NCBI RefSeq assembly: GCF_000317125.1
Contig: NC_019695.1
Location: forward strand, 3,584,336-3,648,335
Direction of reading: 5' to 3'
DNA from: Chroococcidiopsis thermalis PCC 7203
GTDB taxonomy: Bacteria > Cyanobacteriota > Cyanobacteriia > Cyanobacteriales > Chroococcidiopsidaceae
Length of the DNA stretch: 64,000 nucleotides
Positions 18,072 through 26,927 of this stretch are shown here, one piece after another (the stretch's first letter is position 1; the number at the start of each line of letters is the position of its first letter). Made by a program: the position numbers and the translations under genes. The notes beneath the pieces were generated by a model. The model was not told the DNA's origin. It was given only the letters and a program-made list of their open reading frames with translations, and did no database searches.

Positions 18072-18905
18072 ATGCATATTCATCATCTTAATTGCGGTTG
18101 TATGTGTCCGTTGGGCGGAGCGCTATTTGACGGCTTCAGTCGGGGTCTGAGTGCTTGTCTCGTCTGCCATTGCCTGCTAGTCGAGACAGAACAGGGACTT
18201 GTCTTGATTGACACAGGCTTTGGTCAGCGCGATCTTGAAGCGCCTTACTCGCGACTTAGCCCATTCTTCATTCAAGTTAATAACATTCAATTCGATCGCA
18301 AATATACAGCGCTCCACCAGCTCGAACAACTCGGTTTTAGTGCAAATGACGTGCGCCATATTGTCGTAACCCATCTCGATTTCGACCATGCTGGCGGTTT
18401 AGAAGATTTTCCCGAAGCAACCGTACATGTGATGCAGGCTGAGATTGAGGCTACCCAGTCAAGGCGCGGTTTCATTGCCAGCCGACGCTATCGTCCCAAT
18501 CAGTGGGATGAGGTCAAAAGCTGGAAGTATTATTCTGCTGGGGGTGAACCTTGGTTTGGCTTTGAGGCAGTGCGTAACCTTGAGGGACTACCACCAGAAA
18601 TCCTGATGATTCCGCTCGTCGGTCACACCCGGGGTCATGCTGGGATTGCGATCGACACCCCCGAAGGCTGGCTGCTTCATGCAGGCGATGCCTACTTTTA
18701 TCGACACGAGATGGGTTCGCCCCAGCGTCGCTGCACGCCTGGTCTGCGCGCCTACCAGTGGATGATGGAAGTCGATCGCCAAGCTCGAATCTACAACCAA
18801 CAACGGTTACACGCACTGTCGCTCGATCGCAGCAAAGACGTGCGCCTCTTTTGCAGTCACGACGCTGTTGAGTTTGAGACATTCGCCAAGCGATCGAATA
18901 ATTGA
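18072..18905 (+). CDS. MBL-fold metallo-hydrolase
   Basis: This is a metallo-beta-lactamase-fold enzyme with the zinc motif THLDFDHAGG (HxDxDH, around residues 100-108), an aspartate and glycine region GHTRGHAGIAID, the later ligand LLHAGDAYF, and a terminal histidine in FCSHDAVEF. The DxDH variant and the 277-residue length resemble the quorum-quenching lactonase and related esterase branch. The substrate is not determined. The ribosome site GAGAGGGAG precedes the ATG. It may form an operon with the alpha/beta hydrolase 35 bases upstream. Confidence 0.85.
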   Translation: MHIHHLNCGCMCPLGGALFDGFSRGLSACLVCHCLLVETEQGLVLIDTGFGQRDLEAPYSRLSPFFIQVNNIQFDRKYTALHQLEQLGFSANDVRHIVVTHLDFDHAGGLEDFPEATVHVMQAEIEATQSRRGFIASRRYRPNQWDEVKSWKYYSAGGEPWFGFEAVRNLEGLPPEILMIPLVGHTRGHAGIAIDTPEGWLLHAGDAYFYRHEMGSPQRRCTPGLRAYQWMMEVDRQARIYNQQRLHALSLDRSKDVRLFCSHDAVEFETFAKRSNN

Positions 18906-18927
18906 GCCAGACAATTTCAATCACAAA

Positions 18928-19866
18928 TCATCCGTGACTTTGCTCGATCAGATCGTCTAGTTCTGCCTGCATGTGGCTGCAAACCCTTTGGTAGCAAGCA
19001 TCTACATAGTCGCGATCGCGTGCGGCGCTACGACCGTAACGCTCGAATACAACTGGCGCGCAGACGCGAGTATGAATCTGAACGGGGAAGGGAAAATTGG
19101 GAATTGGACCGATTCCCACACCCCAAGGTAGCCCCAGAAAAATTGGAAACACACCTGTATTCCCATCGAGTGACCAGGGAAAACCCCACTCCTGTAGCTG
19201 CTTCACCTGCGAGTAAAGATCGGTCAAGATAATGAGAGTTTCATGAGCGCCGCGGGAGACAAGCGGTACAATTGGTGCTGATTCGATCAGAGCTAACTTA
19301 ATAAACGCCTTATTATTTGCTAGATGAATTTGGTTCCGCATTGCATAGGGACGAAACAAATCTTCTGCCCCGCCTGGGTAAACAAGTAGTGCTGCATCCT
19401 TTGAGAGTGCCGCACGAGCCATTTTTGGATGAGCTATAATTGCTCCAACCTGCGAACCTGGTCGAGCGAAAATCGGCGTTTGCCAAGCAGAGGGATGCAT
19501 TAAGGCGTAGGCTAATCGTTCGTAGCCAAACCGACTAAACCAGTCATACAAAAACATTGATGTATCTGGGGAAGCCAAACCCCCATTATGAGAACCAACC
19601 AGCAACACCTTACCTGTTGATGGGATATGATGCCAGCCATCGGTTTGAACTTGGAAATAGTTATGGTAAAACCATTTCCAGATCGGCATCCAAGCTTTTA
19701 TCGCTTCAGGGTTGCGTTCTGATAAAGACCAACCATCGAATCTAGGCTTAGAAGTTGTGGCGCTATGGCTGTTCGTACCTGTGACAATGCCGATCTTTTC
19801 CAGTAAATCGGAGAGTTGTTGAGAGATTTGGTCATTACTGCCCCAGTTATGTCTAAATGTGTTCAA
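18928..19866 (-). CDS. Lysophospholipid acyltransferase-like protein (PlsC fold)
   Basis: The family block VLLVGSHNGGLASPDTSMF supplies the catalytic His-Asp arrangement in the spaced form seen in TMEM68/DGAT-like members. It is followed by the substrate motif FARPGSQVGA and the phosphate-contact block LLVYPGGAEDLFRPYAMRN. There is no clear membrane segment; these enzymes are peripheral. It probably transfers fatty acyl groups to a glycerolipid or alcohol acceptor; which one is unknown. It is convergent with the MBL-fold gene. Confidence 0.85.
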   Translation of the reverse strand: MNTFRHNWGSNDQISQQLSDLLEKIGIVTGTNSHSATTSKPRFDGWSLSERNPEAIKAWMPIWKWFYHNYFQVQTDGWHHIPSTGKVLLVGSHNGGLASPDTSMFLYDWFSRFGYERLAYALMHPSAWQTPIFARPGSQVGAIIAHPKMARAALSKDAALLVYPGGAEDLFRPYAMRNQIHLANNKAFIKLALIESAPIVPLVSRGAHETLIILTDLYSQVKQLQEWGFPWSLDGNTGVFPIFLGLPWGVGIGPIPNFPFPVQIHTRVCAPVVFERYGRSAARDRDYVDACYQRVCSHMQAELDDLIEQSHG

Positions 19867-20023
19867 AATGATTCCAATAGATAGCTATAGCCCTTAATCA
19901 TTCTATACATACCACTCAGTCATATTAACAGCGATCGCATCTTTACCTCTGTTCGTCGCGGTCTGCATAGTCTCAAAAGGTGCTAGCAGTCTAGCCCAAC
20001 AACAAGCACTCCTAATTTTCAGT

Positions 20024-20242
20024 TTAGATAAATCGATTGCCGACTAGCTTAGCTGTATGAAATTGTTTTTGCATCCACGTATACCCCTTATCAATGCAAT
20101 TCGGACAAGCTTCGCCACAGGTTTCTCCACATTCATTGCATAAAATTATTGTTGCTTCTTTTCTCTCGAAATCTCGCTGACAGAAATAGCAACGCTGATA
20201 TTTTCGAGAAAAGCTTCTGTGTTCGATTTGAAATTTTATCAT
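20024..20242 (-). CDS. Small zinc-ribbon-like protein
   Basis: This 72-residue protein has three cysteine pairs: CYFC, then CNEC with GETC, then CPNC. These could bind one or two zinc ions. The rest is basic. AAGGTTAAG lies directly before the ATG. No family was recognised; it may bind nucleic acid or another protein. Confidence 0.6.
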   Translation of the reverse strand: MIKFQIEHRSFSRKYQRCYFCQRDFERKEATIILCNECGETCGEACPNCIDKGYTWMQKQFHTAKLVGNRFI

Positions 20243-20438
20243 CTTAACCTTACTTAACTAAATTAGTTTACAAAGTATTGTGTCGTGTTAAAAACAGCAC
20301 GTTTTACAAAAAATACTTGTCCTCATGGCAAGCAGGCAAAAGGCTTATATTTATTAAGCTTACAAACGACTTGTCTACAGTTACGTTTAAGAAAATGTAT
20401 GACTTCAGTTCTAGTTTGTATGACTTGTTTACGTTATT

Positions 20439-20520
20439 TATAGCAATTCTCGATCGCGTGCATGGATAGGGGCGCACCGCTGTGCGCCCTTACAGCCTGT
20501 GTATTTCGCTCAAGACTGAC
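20439..20520. mobile_element. TATAGCAATTCTCG dispersed element, copy 2
   Basis: It starts TATAGCAATTCTCGATCGCG, continues with the core AGGGGCGCACCGCTGTGCGCCCTTAC and ends near GCCTGTGTATTTCGCTC. It belongs to the same family as the copies at 9506 and 57496. The right edge is uncertain. Confidence 0.65.
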
Positions 20521-20532
20521 ATTACTTTTTAT

Positions 20533-21567
20533 TTAGCCCGTCAAAAGAATTGTTAAGTCTTTTTTCAAAGATTCTTTATTGATAGTCGGTAACAGCCTCT
20601 TTTTGACGGCGAAAACTTGTAAGAATGTAATGAGCGTTGCCCCTGAGTAGGTGACAAAATATTCGATTAAAAAGTTAAAAGTGTTATTTTGCTCAAAAAA
20701 CTCAACTATTGGGATATGCCAGAGATATATCCACATACTATTCTGGGCAATAAATAAAATCCAAAACTCTAATTTTTTGAACTTCCCGATAATTGGAATA
20801 AATTTGTCTGCTACTAGGTAAGCTAAAACAGTCATACCCATAGCATAGGAAAGATAATACGCCGAAGGTGGATACTTATGAGTCTGTGTATTAACTAATT
20901 CGCCCCGTTGGATAAAGTAAACTATTCCCAAAGCAGCAAAGGTTAAGAGAAAAAATCCCGCTAAACTAAAACATCGCTCTTTTCTCAATTGCGGGATCCG
21001 AATGCCGACAGCAAAAATCAACGAAAATGCGATTCCATAATAGACAAACAACGATACATTTTCTCCGAAATTGGTAGTTGTGTATGGCAAAGTTAGAGCT
21101 AGAAGCAATTCATAGAGTAAATACGAAAAGATTAAAAGGGAGAAATAAACTCTATGGTTTTTGACTCTTTGATTCACTCTTGAAATAAAAGGAGCTGTGA
21201 GAGCGACTAAAAGAAATACTCGAATTATCCAAACATAGCCAATTCCCTCTGTCAGGGTGTAGCTATCTAATATAACTTCTGGAGGAATTAACGCGGTCTT
21301 TCCTAAGAGTGACAATCCAGTATTCGCTAAAAAGTAGAAAGATAAGAAAAGCCAAACGGGAAAGAGTAATCGTTTAATTCTTTTCCAGAGATAACTTTGA
21401 TAAGATTCTACTTTTCGGGATTGTGTAAATGCTAGTCCAGAAACTACGACCATTAAAACTACATCAAAGTTTCTGAGCTGAGCCAGCCAAATTGGTGGAT
21501 CGACGTGAGCGAGAATAATCAGAGATAAACCTAAAAATCTCAAGAAGTCTATTTTGATGTCTCTCAT
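20533..21567 (-). CDS. Acyltransferase family 3 membrane protein (OafA/NodX type)
   Basis: This integral membrane enzyme has about ten hydrophobic segments. It starts in the typical way, with IDFLRFLGLSLIILAHVDPP giving the Arg and the His on the first helix, followed by the second-helix region VVLMVVVSGLAF. Such proteins acetylate or succinylate surface sugars, lipids or antibiotics, taking acyl groups across the membrane. The acceptor is unknown, and no polysaccharide genes lie nearby. The 344-residue length is normal for the family. Confidence 0.85.
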   Translation of the reverse strand: MRDIKIDFLRFLGLSLIILAHVDPPIWLAQLRNFDVVLMVVVSGLAFTQSRKVESYQSYLWKRIKRLLFPVWLFLSFYFLANTGLSLLGKTALIPPEVILDSYTLTEGIGYVWIIRVFLLVALTAPFISRVNQRVKNHRVYFSLLIFSYLLYELLLALTLPYTTTNFGENVSLFVYYGIAFSLIFAVGIRIPQLRKERCFSLAGFFLLTFAALGIVYFIQRGELVNTQTHKYPPSAYYLSYAMGMTVLAYLVADKFIPIIGKFKKLEFWILFIAQNSMWIYLWHIPIVEFFEQNNTFNFLIEYFVTYSGATLITFLQVFAVKKRLLPTINKESLKKDLTILLTG

Positions 21568-22084
21568 TTTCGAGCATTTCCTATAGACGTAACTACATTA
21601 TTAGGCTAATTCCACCCAGTCTACAGCACCTCTTTATGTACTGAGACAATAGATAAACAATCTAAGTTTTGAGAAGAAATCGATCGCGCTGCATGTTTGC
21701 TACACATGTTATCGAAATTTTTGCGATCGCAATCGCAAATTGCAAAAAGTTTTCTCTTCTTTACACTTTTCTGAGATAGCGATGAACGTTCGCTTAACGA
21801 TACGATCGCGTTCAAAAATTGCTGTACGAGCGAAACGGTTCTTGCAACTAAGCTATGCAAAAAGCGCATAATTCAAATTCAGACAAGTGACGATTTCTCA
21901 GAATTGCGATCGCTGACTTAAACTCAAAACACAACGATTGAGCAAAACAGCAACGACTGTGTAGCGATCCCCAAACTGCGGTTGAGGCTGTTATTCTCTG
22001 AGAGACAAACGTAGATATGTAACAATTTAGAATTTTCTGTTCAGAAATGTTGCTGTCCTTCGATCCCGTTGTTAAGAAGGTATG
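21568..22084. other. Intergenic, no gene seen
   Basis: This stretch has several GCGATCGC-type HIP1 sites and short open frames on the - strand with poor composition. I see no coding gene or RNA gene. Confidence 0.5.
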
Positions 22085-22096
22085 GTGTGCGCACAC
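22085..22096. promoter_or_regulatory. Perfect GTGTGCGCACAC palindrome
   Basis: This is a 12-base perfect palindrome 40 bases before the ATG of the 48-residue membrane protein. Its position fits an operator in the promoter region. No regulator can be named. Confidence 0.35.
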
Positions 22097-22135
22097 AACT
22101 AACTCGGTAAATCCCAAATTCAAGGAGGTTGTGTC

Positions 22136-22282
22136 ATGGTAGATTCAATCGCGCTCCCAGTAGCAGTGTTAATCCTCGGTTGGCTCTTAGCTGCCGCTAT
22201 TGGTTCTTGGGCTTACTTTGCTGGCAGCAACAATGAAAATAACAAGTCGTTTCGCCTGCCTAAATTCGTCATAAAGCGATAA
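22136..22282 (+). CDS. Single-span small membrane protein, 48 aa
   Basis: A strong ribosome site AAGGAGG (22122-22128) precedes the ATG. The product begins with a membrane helix (ALPVAVLILGWLLAAAIGSW) and has a short polar tail ending in KFVIKR. Its size and layout resemble the small single-span subunits of cyanobacterial photosynthetic complexes, but no known subunit was recognised. It was found by direct reading because it is short. Confidence 0.65.
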   Translation: MVDSIALPVAVLILGWLLAAAIGSWAYFAGSNNENNKSFRLPKFVIKR

Positions 22283-22338
22283 GCGATCGGCAATTATGTT
22301 AGAAAGTTTCCCACGTCCTTCGTAGAGGCTGGGAAACT

Positions 22339-23787
22339 TTACAGCAACTCTTCATCTGGTAGCACCTGTTGATGGTGCATTGGCAGTGTAATGATGAATG
22401 TTGCTCCTTGTCCCGCCGTACTTGTAGCTGTAATACTACCTCCATGCCGTTCGGCAATCTTGCGGCAAATTGCCAACCCCATGCCTGTACCTTCGTACTG
22501 ACTGCGACCGTGTAGGCGTTGAAATGTCTGAAAAATTCGCTCTTGATACTTTAGCTCAAACCCAATTCCATTGTCTGCCACTATTACTTGACACGCCGCG
22601 ACATCCTCTGAGTTCTCTGCTTCGCTCTGGAGTGGAGCGACCAGTTGGCTATAAATCTTGACTACTGGTGGTGTTTGAGGACGATGAAATTTCAGCGCAT
22701 TTCCGATCAGATTCTGAAACAGTTGTCGCATTTGTACTGGGTCAGCATCAATGGTGGGTAGCTTGTCAACTTCTACTTTTCCTCCTGTCTGTTGCAACCG
22801 CACTTCCAAGTCAGACAATACCTCTTGCACCACTTGTTCTAAATTCGTTGCTACGAATGGCTGCGATCTGGTGGCAATCCGTGCAAAAACGAGCAAGTCA
22901 TCAATCAAGCTTTGCATCCGACCGACAGCGCTTTGCATTCGCTCGATATAATCTCGTCCCTGCGCTCCCAGTACTTCGCTAAATTTCTCTTTGAGCTGAT
23001 TGCCAAAAACTTGAATCTTGCGTAGTGGTTCCTGTAAATCGTGGGAAGCAACAGAAGCAAATTGTTGCAGGTCGCTGTTGGACTGTGCTAAAAGTTGTTG
23101 CTGGCGTTTTAATTCCTTCTCCGTCTTTTGCCGTTCCTCCAGTTCGCTTTGCAACTGTTGATAAAGTTCCGCTTGCTGAAGTGCGATCGCTAACTGTGTT
23201 GCTAATTGACGCAGCAAGTCAATTTCCCATTGCTGCCATTGTCGTGGTGCCGCACATTGATTCACGACAAGCAGTCCCCATAACTCTTCTGTTTGTAATA
23301 TTGGTACTACTAAGTCTGCCTGAACTTGAAAATTCGCCAAAAACTCCACATAGCACTCGGTTAGCTCTCCAGCATAAATATCTGCTGTCGCCTGCACTCG
23401 ACCTTTTTTGTATAATTCAACGTAAGTTGGAGCAAAACTCGGATCTTTAGGTCTGCTACCTAAAATTGATGTCCATTCAGGCGCTACAGATTCAACTATT
23501 ACGACTCCACCCCAGTCTGGTTCAAAACGGTAAATAAACACTCGATCTGCTTGAAGCAACTGCCGCACTTCTACTACAGTTGTGTTTAGCACTGCCTCTA
23601 GTTGCAAGCTTTGCCGAATGCGCTGCGCTATTCTTGCTACCAATAGCTCTCGCTGAGTTTGCTGTTGTAATATCTCTGTCACCTGCTGTTCCCGTGCAGC
23701 GCTTTCTAGCTCAACCAAGTGCTGACGCAGTGCGACCAGCTCTCGAATCAGTTGCTCTTTTGTCTTTTGCTCATCTTTCATTGCCAT
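22339..23787 (-). CDS. GAF-domain sensor histidine kinase
   Basis: This is a soluble hybrid-type sensor. A short N-terminal coiled coil (residues 1-45) is followed by a GAF domain at about 55-205, of the phytochrome-like class (QADRVFIYRFEPDWGGVVIVE, then CAAPRQWQQWE). There is no chromophore Cys in the usual CHP position, so it may or may not bind a bilin. A coiled linker leads to HisKA with the phosphorylated His near residue 249 (ASHDLQEPLRKIQVF), then HATPase_c (NLIGNALKFHRP, DNGIGF, GTGMGLAICRKIAERHGG). No response regulator is adjacent. The ligand is unknown. Confidence 0.9.
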   Translation of the reverse strand: MAMKDEQKTKEQLIRELVALRQHLVELESAAREQQVTEILQQQTQRELLVARIAQRIRQSLQLEAVLNTTVVEVRQLLQADRVFIYRFEPDWGGVVIVESVAPEWTSILGSRPKDPSFAPTYVELYKKGRVQATADIYAGELTECYVEFLANFQVQADLVVPILQTEELWGLLVVNQCAAPRQWQQWEIDLLRQLATQLAIALQQAELYQQLQSELEERQKTEKELKRQQQLLAQSNSDLQQFASVASHDLQEPLRKIQVFGNQLKEKFSEVLGAQGRDYIERMQSAVGRMQSLIDDLLVFARIATRSQPFVATNLEQVVQEVLSDLEVRLQQTGGKVEVDKLPTIDADPVQMRQLFQNLIGNALKFHRPQTPPVVKIYSQLVAPLQSEAENSEDVAACQVIVADNGIGFELKYQERIFQTFQRLHGRSQYEGTGMGLAICRKIAERHGGSITATSTAGQGATFIITLPMHHQQVLPDEELL

Positions 23788-23989
23788 GAATTGACGAAAA
23801 CAGCTCGATCCAACACTAGAAATCCATCGTTGAAATTAGCAAGTAACAACGATCCTAGCTTTTGGCTGCCGCTATTTAGTGTCAAGTTTTATATAGTTGT
23901 GGCAAGGGTAACAGACTGCTCCAAATATCGGCAGTTAGATGAATTGCTAGAATTTAGGGTGGATCTAGGCGATCGCTAAACTACAAGTA

Positions 23990-24184
23990 TTACTCGACAA
24001 ACCATTCCTGATAGATAGCAACTAAATTCCGATTTTTTTCGCGTATAGCCCTTACTCTAATACGTATTATTAGAGCGTCAATCCGCATTTTGCAAGCTCG
24101 AAGCCGCATCATCTTTGCTTCAAAGCGTAGATTAGACAAATCGTCTTTCTTCTGGGAATACTCATCTTGAGAGAAATCAGACAC
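23990..24184 (-). CDS. Small basic helical protein, doubtful
   Basis: This 64-residue product is highly charged and helical (RLRACKMRIDALIIRIRVRA). It starts at a GTG without a good ribosome site. It may be a real small protein, but composition alone does not prove it. Confidence 0.3.
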   Translation of the reverse strand: MSDFSQDEYSQKKDDLSNLRFEAKMMRLRACKMRIDALIIRIRVRAIREKNRNLVAIYQEWFVE

Positions 24185-24872
24185 GATCTCGTACCACCTT
24201 TTTACTCAAAAATGATTTTGAAAATTTATCTTTTATGAAATACCAAAGGATAATTGTCCAGTGCTAAACGTGGAAAAAGTATTATTTTATTACCTGCTTA
24301 AGTATTTACAGCTAGAACTAGAGGAGTTTATTTCATTTTTTGCGAAATTTAGTTGCTGCCTAAATTATTCTTGAAACGCTAGCCTCGTTTACTACTTCAT
24401 TCAAACTCTATTTATAAAACTATAAATAGGGTCGAGCTTCCACCTTGATTATTCTTGCCAATACATCAATTGTTAAATACCAAAGAGTAATTTATATATC
24501 CCTAAAGAGATAGCTTTTAGAACAAAAATTTGTTGTACAACATACATGTCGCACATACATATTGCATTGCTCGGTTCTAGCTTCTGAGTGTAAATCTATA
24601 CTTATCTTTTTGCACTGTTCATATGAATATCTTGCCTAATACTAAATGTTTAATACGCTACTTCGAGCTAAATTTAGTGCGTTATTCTCAATTGCTAAAG
24701 TTTAGACGCAGCAGTAACTAAGAGATGTCTTGTATTAACGAGTACAAAGCCGCTTAATATTACGCTCTGACCCTGGATAGAAGAAGAAAAATAAGAATTA
24801 TAGAAACCTAAAAAGCAATTAATAATTTTTTCCCCAAAGCTCATGGGTAAAAGTATTTTGAATGGAGATGTT
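24185..24872. other. AT-rich intergenic stretch with one hairpin
   Basis: I see no gene. A perfect 9-bp inverted repeat CTATTTATA / TATAAATAG with a 4-base loop lies at 24408-24429. The phrase AAATACCAAAG occurs twice (about 24239 and 24476). The region leads to the ferredoxin gene and probably holds its promoter. Confidence 0.5.
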
Positions 24873-25100
24873 ATGGGATATACAATTATTGCTAACACTT
24901 GTGAAGGTATTGGCGATTGCATTGATGCCTGCCCCGTTGCCTGTATTTATCCAGGTTCAGGCAAAAATGCCAAAGATACTGATTGGAACTGGATTGACTT
25001 TACTAGCTGCATTGACTGCGGTATTTGTCTGCAAGTATGCCCTGTAGAAGGAGCAATTCTTTCAGAAGAACGACCAGATTTGCAAAAAACTAATGCGTGA
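24873..25100 (+). CDS. Bacterial-type ferredoxin with two Fe-S sites
   Basis: This 75-residue protein has eight ligand cysteines. C10, C16, C20 and C24 form a first motif with unusual spacing (C-x5-C-x3-CP-x2-C); C46, C49, C52 and C56 form a regular CxxCxxCxxxCP motif. It should carry two clusters, with the first possibly three- or four-iron. It acts as a soluble low-potential electron carrier. The ATG at 24873 (MGYTIIANTC) matches the family start; the upstream ATG at 24843 adds only ten residues. The following genes are on the opposite strand. It begins an island of small, photosynthesis-like genes. Confidence 0.88.
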   Translation: MGYTIIANTCEGIGDCIDACPVACIYPGSGKNAKDTDWNWIDFTSCIDCGICLQVCPVEGAILSEERPDLQKTNA

Positions 25101-25136
25101 TTTCATAATGCGTAAATTGGCGCGAAGCAACTCGAC

Positions 25137-25361
25137 TTATTGGCTTCTGACTTGCTGCCAAACCTTTTTAATCAAAGTTTCCTCTTGAGGCGAACGAACT
25201 AATTTTTGCAGTAATGGTGCAACTCGATTGGCTTCTGCTGCTGGTACTCCAGCGCGGATAAGGTTCCTGACAAGAATCTGTTCCTGCACTGGATCTCTAC
25301 CTTGAGCAGTCAGTTGCAAGTATTCCTCATCACTCATGCCTAGATCGAAAATTTCCGCCAT
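25137..25361 (-). CDS. Conserved hypothetical protein, 74 aa
   Basis: This acidic-to-neutral helical protein (DLGMSDEEYLQLTAQGRDPV, then a helix with LIRAGVPAAEANRVAPLLQK) has composition typical of a real gene. It is convergent with the ferredoxin gene and probably co-transcribed with the 65-residue gene upstream (43 bases apart). The function is unknown. Confidence 0.65.
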   Translation of the reverse strand: MAEIFDLGMSDEEYLQLTAQGRDPVQEQILVRNLIRAGVPAAEANRVAPLLQKLVRSPQEETLIKKVWQQVRSQ

Positions 25362-25404
25362 AAATGCTTAGCCAACTCTTGTGCTTACCTCTTATGTAGA
25401 AGCG

Positions 25405-25602
25405 TTAAAACCTTATCCACTTTACCCAGGCTGAATACAAGTCCTCTTCTACAACTCCTCGCTTTCCAGAAGTTTCAGCGTAATCTACCAGTACTTTCAG
25501 TGTCGTTGTATAAACACCATTAAGTATTTCGTGTCCGTAACCAATGACTTTACCGATGTGCCCTGTCTTTTGATGAAGCACATACTCTCCAATGCCGAAC
25601 AT
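25405..25602 (-). CDS. SH3-like small protein, 65 aa
   Basis: The product reads as a small beta-barrel: GEYVLHQKTGHIGKVIGYGH, then strands TTTLKVLVDYAE and GVVEEDLYSAWVKW. The GxVxGYG pattern resembles SH3-type or CarD-N-terminal-like folds. It is paired with the 74-residue gene downstream. The assignment is structural guesswork only. Confidence 0.6.
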   Translation of the reverse strand: MFGIGEYVLHQKTGHIGKVIGYGHEILNGVYTTTLKVLVDYAETSGKRGVVEEDLYSAWVKWIRF

Positions 25603-26064
25603 AAATTTCTATTCTTTTGGTGAAGTTAGTGAAGCACCTTTTCATCTCTTATGATGAAAAACTCTAAGTATTACAGCTTCATCCTTTCAGTCTGTTTTAC
25701 CTAGACTGAAGATATATTTTAGGTTGAGAAAAAATTGTATTTTTGAATACAAAATATAGCGATGCCTTTGGCGGTTCGCAAAGCGACCATCTCACTTTGC
25801 TAAGGCTTCAGCCAAGTTACAGACGTAGTGAGAAAATTGCTGATATTCAAGCTTACGAATCGATCCCTTGTTTCGTGCGGCAGCGAAGACGTACAAACAA
25901 CGAGTGATTGGTATTGTATTTAGCGTTACAACTAAACTTTAGATCGAGCTAACTCCTTTGATAGAAACCTTTTTCAAGCAGTTGGTTCTATAGAAAGATG
26001 CAGTCACTAATCAATATTTGAAACTATGGCAATACATGTGTTACTAAAAAACCACTAAACAATC
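25603..26064. other. Intergenic, no gene seen
   Basis: This holds the promoter regions of two divergent genes and a fragment beginning GCGATGCCTTTGGCGGTTCG at about 25761, which looks like the common cyanobacterial GCGATGCC dispersed repeat. Nothing else is visible. Confidence 0.45.
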
Positions 26065-26376
26065 ATGCGATCGCCAGACAACCAAACACCAAACACTGAA
26101 ACCCCCGACTCCCCCAAGGATACATCTCCTGAAATAGACAACCGCGAAACTGCGCGCCCAGATCCGGCATCGAAAACCCCTCCTGCTTTAGCAAACGACA
26201 CAACTTCTCACATTAATCCTGACTCGAAATCTGAACCGATAACTCAGGTACAAGCAGATAGCGTACTAACCCGCGAGCAACTGCCTAATACCAAGTTTCG
26301 TATCACTCTCAGCATAGTGACTCTAGCAATTCTCGTTTTTATTGCTGCTCTCTACTTCGGCATCATTAACCCTTAG
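26065..26376 (+). CDS. PsaX-like single-span protein with long disordered N-terminus
   Basis: The first 65 residues are polar and proline/aspartate-rich (NQTPNTETPDSPKDTSPEID) and probably disordered. The last 35 residues form one membrane helix (FRITLSIVTLAILVFIAALY) ending YFGIINP. Photosystem I subunit PsaX, only about 40 residues long, ends in a very similar way: FR, then a membrane helix, then AAYYFGI. The gene is convergent with the psaB paralogue 550 bases away. PsaX-like identity is an inference from the C-terminal match and the context; the extension is unlike normal PsaX. Confidence 0.55.
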   Translation: MRSPDNQTPNTETPDSPKDTSPEIDNRETARPDPASKTPPALANDTTSHINPDSKSEPITQVQADSVLTREQLPNTKFRITLSIVTLAILVFIAALYFGIINP

Positions 26377-26441
26377 CTGAGTTCGACTCAAAAGTAGTGT
26401 CAAAATCTAATATTTAAGTTAATTTTCTCCTCCTTTCCTAC

Positions 26442-26468
26442 CCGCCAGCGATAACCCTGGCGGTTTTT
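26442..26468 (+). terminator. Rho-independent terminator
   Basis: CCGCCAG and CTGGCGG form a perfect 7-bp stem followed by TTTTTCTT. It terminates the PsaX-like gene. Confidence 0.8.
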
Positions 26469-26822
26469 CTTGCACCAATAAAGTAAAAATCCTAGAAAGC
26501 TAACCAGTGCCCAATCAGAGAAGAAAAACTATACCAGTTCTGTCTCTTTTAGGAAAGCTATCTAGGACAGTAAGTCTGCATGAGGCAGAGAATTCACTTA
26601 TTTATAGATTAACTAAATGTATTAGAAGCTCAACACTAACTAAAGAAAGAGATAGTGGTTAAAAGTTATGTTTATATGGATACAAGTTGCTGTTAGAAAA
26701 CGACACGAATTTTTACTAATTTCAAGACCGCTCTTCGTCGGTATAGATAGTAGAGATATATTAACGTAAGTCTCTAAAAAATAGTATTTTACCTAATTGA
26801 GAAAAGCAAGAAATACTCATAA

Positions 26823-26860
26823 TAAAAAACCCTACCTATAAGATAGAAATAGGTGGGGCT
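26823..26860 (-). terminator. Rho-independent terminator of psaB
   Basis: Read on the - strand, CCCACCTAT and ATAGGTAGGG pair and are followed by TTTTTTATT. It lies about 70 bases after the psaB stop codon. Confidence 0.75.
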
Positions 26861-26927
26861 TTATGTAGAGACGCTACATCTAACGTTCGTAAAGTCTCAA
26901 TTAAACATGTATTTCTCCTCTACAACC

